Positions 12,201-23,043 of a stretch of DNA of 64,000 nt are shown here, one piece after another. The position numbers and the translations under genes were made by a program. Source of the stretch: Axinella damicornis. Taxonomy: Eukaryota; Porifera; Demospongiae; Axinellida; Axinellidae. The number at the start of each line of letters is the position of its first letter. Position 1 is the first letter of the stretch. The DNA lies in NCBI GenBank assembly GCA_963931865.1, contig OZ007516.1, positions 10,364,785 through 10,428,784 of the forward strand, read 5' to 3'. The notes beneath the pieces were generated by a model, which worked only from the letters and a program-made list of their open reading frames with translations, was not told the DNA's origin and did no database searches.

Positions 12201-15200
12201 TGCACTATTAACATCTCATATACCATACCAGGAGCGCATGAGCCGCCGAAGGCGGCGAAGGAGCGTGCCAAGGAGCGTGCAACTTGCGTGCCATGTAAAT
12301 ACAAATTAGTTACGTACTTCCGCGTTTGAAAATAGATCGGATATGTCATAAGTTTTCTGGGGGCAGTTTTATTGGCGTGCAAGCCTTCAGGGGCGTCCTG
12401 ACACTCGGTTCCTTGCTTGTTTCGCTCTTGCAAACTTCAGCACGGTCATGCTCCACTTGACAGCGCGTCTCATGGGAGAATCCTTCCTGGTGCATAGAAA
12501 GTTGCGGGGAGATACTTCCTGAAGGCTACAAGCTGAAGATTCGACCCTCGGATGGGCATGGAGTTCCTTCTTCAAACCGAACTCGCTTCGCTTGAGGTAG
12601 CTCACTCTCGATGTCTACGCTTCACCATTGCGGGTGGCTCTGTCAAAACAATGCTGTACTAAATAAAGCTAAGTACGAGTAACGTGCACTGTAGGCGTCA
12701 CGCAACGTCTAAATGAGCTTCCGCTTTCCAAATATGGAAGTCATTACTACTACAGATTTGTATTTACATGGCACTCACGGGTGTTCGCGAGTTGCACACT
12801 CCTTCGCCGCCTTTGGCGGCTCATGCGCTCCTGACCATACACACAAGATGCAATACTATAGGGTGTGCACTGATCTGAAGCAGGTCATGTGATCGGTTGA
12901 AGGTCACATGGCTTGAACTATATGTAAGTTTCTGCTGTAACCCCACATTAGAGCTGTAACAGACAGGGAAGGGCTCTCGTGGCAACTTCGTGCTTTCCAC
13001 TGCCCTACTAGCACTTTCCGCTTCTGTTGTGCACTGCATGGTGATTGTACAATCATCACACATGATAATACAGGGGTGTGCCCATGGGGGGGGGGGGGGG
13101 GGGGGGGGGGGGGCTGTACCCCACTCCTGCTCACTGCTCCCCCACCCCCCGGCACATACGTGTACGGTACAGACACACTCACTGGCTGCTGCTCCAGAAG
13201 GGGTGTGAACTGATCTTTGGATTTGAGCTTCTTTGAGTGCGTTGAGAGTTTCTTCAGCTTGGTGGAGAGGGAGTCTGCAGCCAGTCGTCGCCAGAAAAGT
13301 GAGGGAGGCACATTGACATGCTCCCTGTGAGGAAAGACAACCAGTACTTCTTGATATTAGGAGCACCATAGATTAATTTGGTAATGTTCCTTATTCCAAT
13401 AGATCCTATATATCATGATGTCATTGTTTGCCTTGATCAGTGACGGAGGCTGGCAATTCTAGCATTAATTCTCGTATAGCATGCCCGGTTCCAACTCACT
13501 TGGTCTGTTTTGCAGTAGACTTGTGTGCCTTCTTCAACGGTTCTGAATGTCGTGGAAAATGGGTGTGAGGGGGTTAATTAATAATGACACTAGAACTAAT
13601 TTGACCTACCGACTATTGAGCTCTTTCTCCATAGTCCGAACACATCGTAGTCATCGTCACTGCACAAGAGAATGAACACTGCAGGTGAAGTCTCATCCTA
13701 GTCTCATGCCCACACCCTCCACACGTGCAGGAAAGAGGGTATTTCTTGTCACTTAAGGCGTGGCAGAGCTTGGATTAGAGATCTTGAATCAGATGGAAGA
13801 AGGTGAATAACATCTGTACATAGTCAGGCAGACGGCTGTTGCATAGTCCCGTGCATAGTGAAAGCTTGCCTCGCAGCCTGTTTTCGGCTGTCCCAACAGA
13901 CTTCACGGCCATCTCGAGCTTTTGTGAACCATGCTGTGTAGTAGTCTATACGCTCTGAGGCATCAGGAACTCGACATCCGGAACTCAACATCCGGATTTA
14001 AAAATATGACGCCATGACCTCGCCCCATATGACAAGAAACATCGCTCAGAACACCATACTCTCTTTCCACTTTTCAGGGAGGGTCTGGGAATGAGACCAT
14101 TCCTGATTCTACATTTTTGTTCCTGTGGTTGCTCTACCTGTAAGGGATAGTGGAGGCGAGAAAGATAACGCTCATGGTGTTTTGAGTATCGTAGGACATT
14201 TCCAGGGCCAGGTCCACGTAGAGGTCCTCAGAGTCATCCGAGGGAGGAGTGGGAGGGAGCCAGATCTGCATGTGTGTGTGGGTGGGGTGGGGGGGGGGGG
14301 AATTGGCAAGTGTAAACAACAATGGCCATCCCACAAAGAACTCTATAGCAGTCACCAATTAACGTCCAAGATGGGAAAGATTCTTAAAATAGACGGAGGT
14401 AGCACCCTTGCTAGTCACAGAAAAAATTAACAATTAGAGCTCTTCTTGGTTAGATCCATCTGGTCCTGCAGTGTAGCAAGCTGCATATAGCCATTCAGAA
14501 GTCTTACCTTTGAAGTAGTGCTGAGCTGCAAGTGTTGTATTTCCAGAGCGATGGCTCACTGCCTGGAGTGAACATCATAAAGCGCTTCCAAGTTATAACT
14601 GTTGTGTTGCAGCCATCTCTCAGCGGTTTTGTTCAAATCAAGGTACGTATGTTGTATATATACTCCTCTGGAGTTTGTGTAGCGTCTATGGAATAAGCGA
14701 TAGCAAGTTGAATACTAACGTATTAACAGAATTCGTGACATCAGCAGTGGCACACATCACGTGCGAAACCCTTCCAGGCCTTCTCCGCGCTTTTTGTACT
14801 GCATGCGATAAAAGCTGTGTGTGGAGACCTGGGAACGAGGCTATTATTGCGCCACACGTTACAGAGAACTTACAGCCATATTACATGTACACTGTGTCCA
14901 GAGAGAACTTACGGGCATTTACTCTCCTGTGGCGGCATCCACATAGATCTGTACAGGAACATAATGGACAAAAAGTCTGACATAACCACACCCATGTTCA
15001 ATACCGACATTTGGACTTATACGTACATAGGGTAAGAATCCTGTACCATACCTTCCTCTGAAGTTGTGATCCACACATTCAACCACAGTGTACAGTGCAT
15101 TACAGCTAACACTAGCAGCACCTACCGTATTACCGTGATCAAACACTGCGGATACTATATATTTCATCACACGATTTACTGCAGCAGCTACTATTCGAGG

Positions 15201-16102
15201 GCGTCCACTAATCAAAGGCTGTGTTTATTAAATTCAGCGTAAACAAGGAGGCGAGGAAGGAGCAACGTGTATGCACAAAGATGAAGCTTGGTTTCAGACC
15301 TGGGCCGTGCGGTACCATCATAATCATCCCGACAAAACGGTAGGAAACACAAAGCCATTACTGTCGCGAGATTTCACGGGTCATGTCGCTCGCCACCAGT
15401 GCCTCGACCTTAGAAAATGCCAAATGTTCTTAGACAGCTCTCGGGGAATGTGACCAACAATCTGTTATCCCCTCTTCATCCTCACAGTGACAGAGTCACA
15501 GTCCTCGAGTGCTAGACGAAGCACTTCGACTGATCGCCAACCATTCAAATACTAGCCGCGCTACTAAACAAGGGTGGCATTTATTTTGTTCAGCTCTTCT
15601 GGAGGTGCGGCTATCATTCGAGGGCAGCCACTAATCAAGCGCAGCGTTTGATCACAGAAATACGGTAGTTACTGTCATAGTCAGATCACTGACATAAACT
15701 TGGGAAAAACAGGTCTTCTTGAGTACCAATCAGAAGCTGGCAGTGGAGTAAAGAGGACGAACAAGAGTTTGAGATCATTGGACGTTTCTCACCATCGTGT
15801 TATGGCATTACGTTCTACATATATGTAGCTACGAGCTACGTACATGTTGTACATGTATTCAGTGCTGTCTATTAATAATTTTGGTCAACTACTGAGCAGA
15901 AGACAGAATGCAGCAAATAAAAAACAGGCTACTTTTAGAGCAGATTAGGCTCAGGCCTAACACAACTACTAGAGCTGTGATAATTTTTTAAAGATGTAGA
16001 GCACCTCCAATGTTCCTTCATCCTCCATCACATCACACAATATGATAATCCTCCATCTTCACAAATCAGTGGGACAAGAATTTTGACTCCTATCCACCCC
16101 CC

Positions 16103-16133
<31 letters not shown>

Positions 16134-17572
16134 ACATCCCACACACAACAAACACGCGAGTAATGGTGTCAATAAACACAATGTAGCCCTGTTCGAAGCA
16201 ACACACATCCTGGGTGCTCCCCAAGTCACCCATGAACCTCATCTGTCAACCGTGATGAGACGTCCAACCACACTACAACGTTTGCTAGCACTAGTGCTGA
16301 TGTTTGCATGGTGCAGGCTGGTCTCCTAGCATTGGTGCCAATTACAATTAAAGATCACATTACAGTGGAACCTCTCAAGTACAGACACCTCGGGGCCCCT
16401 TAAAATGCATCTAGATTAGTGGTGCCTCTCATGTGGCAGAAAATACATCGGGGCTGGGATTTTGTCAAGGATACTGATCAGGGAGGTGTCCTACAAGAGG
16501 GGTGCCACTATATCACACAAACTCTAACTAGGGTCTAGCTATGCTCTCAGCATCAATCCAAATATTTGCAGATACTGAGCTGCACCATACAAACAGAGCG
16601 TGTATGATTGACACCAATACCAGGCCTGGTACAGTTACTCCAGCCATGCAACAATCAGCCAAGAAAGAAACTTGTTTTCCGGAATTCTTAATTTCCATTT
16701 GAAGACATTTGGCACAAATGCCATAAAACGGTGCATAAAAAGAAAAGCAGGGTACTGATTGGTACACGTGTGTATATGATAAGTTACAAAGATTGATTTC
16801 CCACAGTGGTTGAGACCTGCAAACTTGTGGCGTGATGGGCGTTTATGGCTGGGAGGTCTAACCTCATCGTTGACATTCACGGTTCTCTGTCGAGTCCTGG
16901 AGCTAACGCAGTGGGCATCAACTACAGTGTATGTGGTTGCTAACACTCAGCGTGTCAGGCAATTTCTGAATTGTGACCTGAAGCCCTCTCTCCTTGGGGT
17001 AGGTGGAGTTCTACGCTCCATAGGATCCCCTTTGGGGTCTACAAGCTCGTTTTCTGATCCATCACTTTGGTACATTGGGTCCCTCTTGGGTTGGAGCTTG
17101 GCAGGGCTAGTACTGATAGCAGGTGCGACACTGTCATAATCCGGGACAGCACTAATGCTTACATTGGAACTAGGCCTCCTATGTACAGCATTACGACTGA
17201 GGTTGAGAACACAGAATCTTTTAGAATGCAGGCCTTCCGCAAAACCTTCCCTTCCATTTCCTTGTTTCTTAAGCTGATCTCTTCTGGGCTCTCTTGCCGA
17301 CTTGTTTTCTGACACGTTCTCCTCATCATAGAGGGGACCATGGTTGGAGCTTGGGGAGCAGATTTCCAATGTGCCTGTGGAGGGTTTCCGCCGAAGGATC
17401 ACCTTGTTGGAAGTCTCAGGGCGGTCATAGGTGAGCATGACATCCTGGACCTCCACCTCAGCAAGACGTTCCTCTTCTTCACGTAATGACTGAAGATGGC
17501 TTAGCTCCCAGCCCTTCTTGGCCAACTCAATGTTCTCCTGTGAAGGGGATGTATGCGTATGTATATGTACAA

Positions 17573-17624
<52 letters not shown>

Positions 17625-17873
17625 GGTGGGTGTGTATGTGGGTGTGTGGGTGTGTGTGCATGGGGGAGGGGGATCTTCTGAATAACTTCTCCAAGACCAT
17701 GAGGGACTAGAATGATCAGTTTCCCATACTTCTGCTAGTCTAAGCTGGGCTGCAGCAAACTCAGCATTCTCCTCCTCAAGGTACTTCATGGCATAGCGCT
17801 CCACGCCACTCAGCTGTTCCTCAATCGTCGCAAACTCTGCCAGGGCCTTGCTACTCTCAGCCTTAGGCTGTGC
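8137..17873 (-). CDS. EP400/SRCAP/Domino-like chromatin remodeller, C-terminal half (exons)
   Basis: Exon candidates, in gene order: 17730-17873 (motif VERYAMKYLEEE), 17537 to about 16950, 14508-14562 (uncertain), 14138-14265 (WLPPTPPSDDSEDLYVD), 13610-13659, 13500-13542, 13183-13324 (PPSLFWRRL) and 8137-8273. The junctions 14138|13659, 13610|13542 and 13500|13324 are phase-consistent. EP400, SRCAP and Domino proteins have, after the ATPase, a conserved [V/I]ERYA-[M/L]-[K/R][F/Y]LE segment, a charged EEE helix and a PP(T)PP..DD(S)..Y.D segment, in the same order; in EP400 a segment resembling the 8137-8273 exon lies next to the SANT domain. This is similarity by eye. These proteins drive histone H2A.Z exchange in the nucleus. 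No SNF2 ATPase and no SANT exon were found in the window, so the model is partial. An in-frame TGA at 16947-16949 is followed by about 48 more open codons in the same frame; it is either the end of an exon model error or a nonsense change. Confidence 0.55.
9179..9213. repeat. Poly-C tract
   Basis: About 35 consecutive C. The open frame that runs through it (8846-9274) is not convincing as a gene. Confidence 0.95.
9530..9795. repeat. Degenerate tandem repeat
   Basis: Three to four imperfect copies of a segment containing cttccaagt, ctactaagctg and ctggacagtca. Period is roughly 60-100 bp with indels. Confidence 0.6.
9797..9978 (+). CDS. Candidate exon, Pro/Thr-rich, unrecognised
   Basis: An open stretch after a possible acceptor and before a possible donor (ggtggag|gtcagg). 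It encodes imperfect repeats of the type P-Y/D/N-P-T-E/Q (PPYPTE, PYPPHPTEG, SSNPTETT, PPDPTQGG). The internal repetition in one frame is the only sign of coding. No domain recognised and no partner exons found. Confidence 0.25.
9979..11720. other. Non-coding or intronic sequence of the minus-strand gene
   Basis: No supported exon. It contains foldback-family fragments at 11030-11085 and 11500-11597 (the latter ending gcctgggaatgaggcta) and short duplications near 10465-10600 (gatggcaacaacaaa.. and ggtggcgacaacaaa..). Confidence 0.45.
11755..12105. repeat. Composite minisatellite repeat, copy 2
   Basis: A GC-rich 27-30-bp unit (gaagcggacgcaatcgggga + gcagcag) is repeated about ten times, and the element ends gtagctgagcgagcgaagct. 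Reverse orientation relative to copy 1. The other terminus (ggaagtgggatgttt type) is missing. Confidence 0.85.
12229..12833. mobile_element. Non-autonomous TIR element, 605 bp
   Basis: Terminal inverted repeats of about 80 bp begin caggagcgcatgagccgcc; the right end is the complement, ending gcgctcctg. Each TIR carries an internal hairpin (gccgccgaaggcggc). The 7-bp sequence accatac flanks both sides (12222-12228 and 12834-12840) as a target duplication. No transposase frame. It lies in the long intron between minus-strand exons of the remodeller gene. Confidence 0.85.
13087..13113. repeat. Poly-G tract
   Basis: About 27 consecutive G, in intronic position. Confidence 0.9.
14771..14843. mobile_element. 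Foldback-family miniature element
   Basis: The right end reads gacctgggaacgaggcta and the left part ccaggccttctccgc pairs with it. The centre is tgtactgcatgcga. The left tip is degraded. See the family note at 22558-24224. Confidence 0.7.
14844..16359. other. Intronic sequence of the minus-strand gene
   Basis: No supported exon. Two related sequences (15185-15215 and 15605-15635) share tattcgagggcgtccactaatca-like text and look like an old dispersed repeat. A poly-C tract of about 28 lies at 16105-16132. Confidence 0.45.
16360..16514. mobile_element. Miniature TIR element, degenerate
   Basis: The left end acagtggaacctctcaagta and the right end, read on the other strand, atagtggcacccctcttgta are imperfect inverted repeats followed by gacacct. 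It resembles common invertebrate MITEs starting CAGTGGAACC. No clear target duplication. Confidence 0.55.
17570..17665. repeat. GT/GTGG microsatellite in intron
   Basis: (tg)n of about 20 copies followed by tgggtggg-type repeats, in the intron between exons 17730-17873 and 16950-17537 of the minus-strand gene. Confidence 0.95.
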
Positions 17874-19423
17874 CTGCTGTGTGTGTGTATGGGATAATAC
17901 ACAGGCACACTCTTAAGACTGGTCCTGAACGCCATGCGGTAAGAGTACATGTATTAACTTCAGTTACAAGGGGTAGTCACTTACATACGGCCCGTAGAAG
18001 CGTTTGCGACCGGGATCAAGATGGAATCAAGCGATCAAGGCCTTTATTGGAGACGATCAAGCGATCAAGGTCTTTTTTTGGAGGCGATCAACAATCAAGA
18101 TGTCCTCAGAGCGACAGTGCATCAACGCTTTTCGGCTCAAGTTAATCTAGTTATACCTTAGTCTCATGCCCAGATCTCGAGCCAAAGTATGGGCACAAGA
18201 CATTATTGACCCCGCCTTCCTTACCATAATTTGCGCTCGATCGACCCCTTGCATGTTGCACAGGTACAGGACAGGTATGCGAAACTCCGTATACGTAGAG
18301 TGTCACGATAGCGTAAACGGAGTAGTGTGACGGACCCACGCACGTAAAAGGATGAGTGAAGTCGGCGTGTTGGCTACGTGTGTTCTCTCGTTGTGAATTC
18401 TTTGTCTGCTGAGGGTAGCCACAGTTGAAAGTGGCGATGGAAACCTTCAAGAAAATCCTCTCCCAAACCAAGGGCCCTGCTATAAACCTTTGAAATAGGT
18501 GCGAGCTATGCAGTACGTAAAGTGTTTGAGCGAAGATATCCGGAGAATGCCGGCAGCTAGAAAGACTAGACCTGCACCATAGGATTGTCCGTTCTCAGTG
18601 GATTCTTGAGATACCCACAGGCCTCTATATTGATGCGTATGGTGAACATCTCATGATTCATGAACCATGCAAGCTATGGACATGGGACTGGAATTGTACC
18701 AATGGATGAGCAAAGATCATGGTCTTTGTATAATTTGTGTGTTGTGCTTGGAGCTATTGATGATAACGTACGATTTTCAAGGTTTGATTTCTATATGTGA
18801 CTTCGTCTCACAAACTCCAACACCTATGGACATGGGGGTGCAGTACCAGCTAGAGGAAGGATTGGTCTTTCAAGTGGTCTGTTTATGTTGGCCCACTAAT
18901 TTGAAGCTCCAGGCATCTGAAGCCCTCCACCACACCCCAGCAGAGTGGCCATATAGTCTCCAGCCCAGATCCATGTCCAGAATAGACCCTGGCCGGGTCC
19001 ACCCACTGAAGAACAGTCTGGCCGCGGCCGACTTTCAAACCACTGGCAATTATTACTGACTCATTCCCAGGCCTCCACGCCCAGCTTTTGTCGCTTTCGT
19101 ACTGCAAGTGACTGGGCGTAGAAGCCTGGGAACGATGCTAAGTGTTAATCCATAGGTTAATCACTAGTAGGTCTACATGTAAACACGAGTAAATCAGTAC
19201 AGCTGTATGTATGTGTACGTATACGTATACAGCAAGCCTCGTTCCCCAGCCCCGCCCCGCCTAGCCTAGCGCCTGTGGATGAGCGCTCGAGCCCCTCCAT
19301 TTCTCACAACGCTTCCAAATTCCACCTACCTCCTCTGCTAGGGCGTAGAGCTTCGCTCCTCTACACTGGGCCGTAAAATGGGCTAGCTAGTTCACAAACA
19401 CAACGCGCATTACGTTACAGAAA
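17874..19423. other. Intergenic or intronic; no gene supported
   Basis: No SNF2 ATPase exon is seen here although one would be expected upstream of 17873. It holds short gatcaagcgatcaagg repeats (18018-18090), an imperfect duplication with ctatggacatggg (18674 and 18824) and a foldback element (19061-19140). Confidence 0.45.
19061..19140. mobile_element. Foldback-family miniature element
   Basis: Tips are tcattcccaggcctcc and gcctgggaacgatgcta. The arm cacgcccag pairs with ctgggcgta, and the centre is tcgctttcgtactgcaagtga. Arm sequence differs from other copies but self-complementarity is kept. Confidence 0.75.
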
Positions 19424-19470
19424 GGGATGCGCTTTTTTCACAGCGGTTCATGTGGTCACGTGCGAACATT
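19424..19470. repeat. Left inverted repeat flanking the CARF-CXXC-OTU gene
   Basis: gggatgcgcttttttcacag continues as cggttcatgtggtcacgtgcg. Its reverse complement, with one or two mismatches, lies at 21808-21862 on the other side of the gene. The distant pair spans about 2.44 kb. No target duplication is apparent outside the pair. Confidence 0.8.
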
Positions 19471-19613
19471 AACCCGTTAAGTTCACGTGTATGGTACACG
19501 TACGTACGTTGCATGAACTGTGAAAAACAAACTGTGACGAAGACATTGAAAAGGACAGGACTGGTGGCAATGCCAATGGTAAGATGTAAGCTGAGTAACA
19601 TAAAAAAGTGTAC

Positions 19614-21538
19614 AAGATTATAAATAATGAATTCTTCGCTGAGGGGGGGCTCATCCAGTGGATAGTCTCCATCCTGGGACAGAATGCAGTCATAGACTAC
19701 GACATAGTGGCGTTGTCTGACATTGATAAGCTCAATGTGGTTCAGCCTGGACAGCTGTTTAGGTGGTGGATCTTGGGTTGGGAAGGCAAGCCTATCGACA
19801 CAGAGAGGCTTATAACGGAACCATTTGTAGGTATTTCACATGGGGAATGAGGGTGAACACCGGTATCTGAAGGAGTGCTGCTACTGCTAGTAGCTCCACT
19901 GCTGTGCCCCACACTCTTGTATATTTCATCTTAGCCAAGTAAGTTTCAATGTCACCATCAATGTATGGTCGGAAGCTTCCTCAGTTCTCAGAGACAAACT
20001 GGACCAGCAGCTCACGTACTTTCTCATGAGCCATTTCGGTGCCGTACAGCACAAAACCGATGGCACGGAATAAACAGTTGCCATCTCCAATGATGGGCTT
20101 AACTTGGCGGTCCCTTGCAGTGAGAGAAGCCAATGCTTGCTGAAGGGGATCCTGTTGAAGAATTCAGAGCACTCTATATAATATTATGATACACCTTATG
20201 CCAGTATGTACTTGTCAACAGAACTGTGTGCCTTATGCTATCTATCACCTGCTGTGTAGCTGGAGCAGCACCTGATGTATGTGAGGTAGTGGCTGCTGGC
20301 TTCATCTGATGAGATCCTAGGGAAGAGGATGTATGAATAGAAGTGGTTCAGTCAGGTACGGTTTAACTTTATAGCTTACCTTGTGGTCCTCCCATAGTTG
20401 TTAATCTAAGACATCTGCGCTTAGCGCAGCCCTGTTTCAGTTTGCTTTGTCCCCCGAACTTTGGCTTGTCAAGGCAGTACTTGCATTTGCCACAGTCTGT
20501 ACAAATGCATACTTCACAGACCCCACATCGCTTCCTCTTCATCCCTATGTGATTACAATTGCAGAAGTGCAGTATGTGTCTATGTGCATGCTTGGTCATA
20601 CTTTGAATGTTGTAGAGCTTGTTTTGCTCTGTAGATGTGATTCTTCACGTCATCCTGAGTAGGGAAGTATGCCCGATCATTTGGGTCTGGTTGGGAATCT
20701 TTGCAGAGGTAGTGGGTGATGCGATGTTGAAGTGCCTTTATCACATCGTTAACTTCAGTAATACCATCTGCAACTAACTCACCAATCATTTGAGCTACAG
20801 CTGGATTAACCTTCTGTGAAATTAGCTACAGCTGGATTAACCTTCTGTGAAAATACTGCAGCCTGTTTCACTGGGTGTGTTTTCTCGTGTGCCTCCAGTG
20901 TTGGCAAAGATAACCAGTATCTTGTGGTCTGCTTGACACTTCCAGATTCCATTTCATCCTGCAATTTCAGTAGTGTTTGTTCCTTTTGGAGTCGTATTTG
21001 GTGTTTGCTCTTTCCATGGATCTCATCTGGGAGAGCATATTGTGGGAATAGAATGTACTGTTTGACGGCAGGGCATCCAATTTTATGTGTGCTTTGCAAA
21101 CGTAATTGCTTCCCTGTCTTCGGCTTGGATTTGTAGTATTGAGGGCCGTACTGGCATTGCAGGTGCTGGATGTCTCCTACAATGAAGGGTGTATTTCCAA
21201 ACTCTATGGTGGTGTTACCTTGTTTGCAGCTCCAATATACTCTGGGCTGAGGTTTCTGTAAAGTTAAGATTATGATGAATCTCAACACAGGGACTACGGG
21301 CCACTATTTCATCTATACATGTACAGCTGTACCTTTTTACCATCTTGAGCTCTGGTTTCATCAGTGTTCTCCTTGCACTGCTCTAGGATTGAATGGGATC
21401 TTCTGCTGGAGTCGCGCACACCGAAGGATGTGACTGTCTCCTCCTCCAGCACAGCTGGTGCATTGTGGACGAATCCCTCGAAGTACAGTCCCACTCGATG
21501 CAGGCCTGTGGTCCATCCTGGCACTGCCTCTGCACTCA
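19614..21538 (-). pseudogene. CARF (ALS2CR8)-CXXC-OTU gene, broken
   Basis: Exons in order: about 21333-21538, 20602-21255, 20380-20534, 20249-20316 and 20151 to about 19614; all junction phases agree. Exons 1-2 encode a CARF/ALS2CR8-type domain: a WSCKQGN start, CQYGPQYY, a KIGCPA motif, LPTLEAHEK, a GITEVNDV helix and a [16 protein letters not shown] segment. Exon 3 is a CXXC zinc finger with the CGVCEVC..CGKCKYC..KFGG..KQGC spacing, expected to bind unmethylated CpG. Exon 5 is an OTU cysteine protease: GDGNCLFRAI with the catalytic Cys, WGTAVELLA, and a C-terminal HIEL..HY. Breaks: a 31-bp direct duplication (20793-20854) shifts frame in exon 2; TGA at 19981-19983 interrupts OTU; a one-base frameshift lies before the WFRYKP segment (about 19815). 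A short peptide-like stretch at 21691-21735 may be an upstream exon. It could also be a young allele or an assembly error. Confidence 0.72.
20793..20854. repeat. 31-bp tandem duplication inside exon
   Basis: Two adjacent copies of a 31-bp segment starting agctacagctggattaacct, with one mismatch near the end. Taking out one copy joins the two open frames (codon phase at 21288 and 20789 becomes the same). Confidence 0.93.
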
Positions 21539-21807
21539 TGGCACTGCATACCAACAATTGAATTTATGCTCAGATGGATGTATAGCTATATGTACATACA
21601 TGTTCTTGATGCAATATTAATTTTCTGCTGATTCAACACATTCAAGAGAGTGATCAGTGGTCTGTTGATCGATCCATCCATACCTTGTGGGTCAACTGCA
21701 ACTGTCCCAGGGACAAGGAATCTTGGAGCTAGCTATTATAGCTGCTGGAGCCCGCTCCGACGATCAGCCCTGCCCGCGCGCGCACAATCCAGTGAATATA
21801 GCGGGTT

Positions 21808-21862
21808 AAAGTTGGCATATGCGCACGTGACCACATGAACTGCTGTGAAAAAAGCGCATCCC
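21808..21862. repeat. Right inverted repeat flanking the CARF-CXXC-OTU gene
   Basis: gcgcacgtgaccacatgaac continues as tgctgtgaaaaaagcgcatccc; it is the complement of 19424-19470. A further block (gggttaaagtt versus aacattaaccc) extends the inner part of the repeat. Confidence 0.8.
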
Positions 21863-23043
21863 ATCTGGGGATATCGCGCGAAGCGCGCGGAAAAATTTTT
21901 TCACCATCATTTTTCAGTTGCCTGGATGGGGTCTCGTACATGTAGCACTGCTTGGCACTGCACTGCCACTGCTGTCTGGTTTCCGTGCAATCCGTGACTG
22001 TCTCACTCTCGACGTGGAAAGGAAATGTACGCTGCGCTGGTAGCCCACGCCTACTAATTATAAGGCGACGAGTTTTTCGCTCCTGTTACGTATTCCACTT
22101 CTTGGCTCCACCCCTTTCTAAATCGCACGTGGTAGTCAGCACGTAGTTGTTCGCCATCGTACTCAACAAGCGCCCGGTACATCTGCCGGTATGTGTCCAG
22201 ACACTTCAAGTTTTGCTGCATTGCAACTGGACTCGTAAACAGACTTTCCCTCGAGCCTGGTCCCCAGTACGTAGCTATGTATCCACGGAGGGGGACGCTC
22301 AGTGCCGCCTGATGTTTATCAAGTACCATGGTTTGTCAAAACATTGGTCCGGCAGTTGCCTTAGTCTGGTTCCCAGACCCACCGAGAGGAAGGGTCTGGG
22401 CAAATGAACCGCGTTTCCGCATAGCCGAGGAATTTCATTCAGTGTGCGTTATTAGTTGCTGTGAGTAGGTGAGAAGCCGCAGATTCGGGACTCGCAACTA
22501 ATGAATAACATTATGTAAGGGTGCGCGCGCGCATATAACACTATTCATCAGTCACCCTAGCCTCGTTCCCAGGCCGCGTGGGAGGAGAAAAGACGGCCTG
22601 GTATCCACTGCTTGCGCATGCGCGAGCATTCCCAGAAAAACCTGGGAATTCGTTTTCGTTTGTAAATGGTCAGTAAAATTGATACGTATATGTCCGATTC
22701 ATTTCCGTATCATCGAAAAGAAACAAGTGAGAAAAGCGCTTTCTGTGCGTGTAAGGTGTCTGGAAACTTGCCACGCTGTCAGGAATCTGCTTCATAAGTG
22801 CCCTGAGTTTCCGTTTGACTGTCTTGACTTCGCCTACGCAGGAACGGCAGGTACTGTCAACGGACACGGCAGACATGAGAAGTAACTTACACAGACGAGA
22901 ACGCCAATCTTCACACAATCCTACATCACTGAAGAGAGCAGCGGAATACTTGGGTCGCCCTTCTGAATGACGGATTCGACAGAAATGCTTTGCAGCAACT
23001 TTTTGACTTGAGCGTGTACGTAGATTAGACCTTGAATATTCGG

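Noticed and set aside
13795..13938. An exon (CTGLCNSRLPDYVQM) between 14138 and 13659 of the remodeller gene
   Set aside because: Three frames look equally protein-like and its phases do not fit, whereas 14138-14265 joins 13610-13659 directly in phase.
16810..17312. Plus-strand open frames over the remodeller exons
   Set aside because: Antisense shadows of the minus-strand coding sequence, which has splice sites and similarity to a known family.
19608..19850. 80-residue plus-strand frame
   Set aside because: Antisense of the C-terminal OTU segment (HIEL..HY) on minus.
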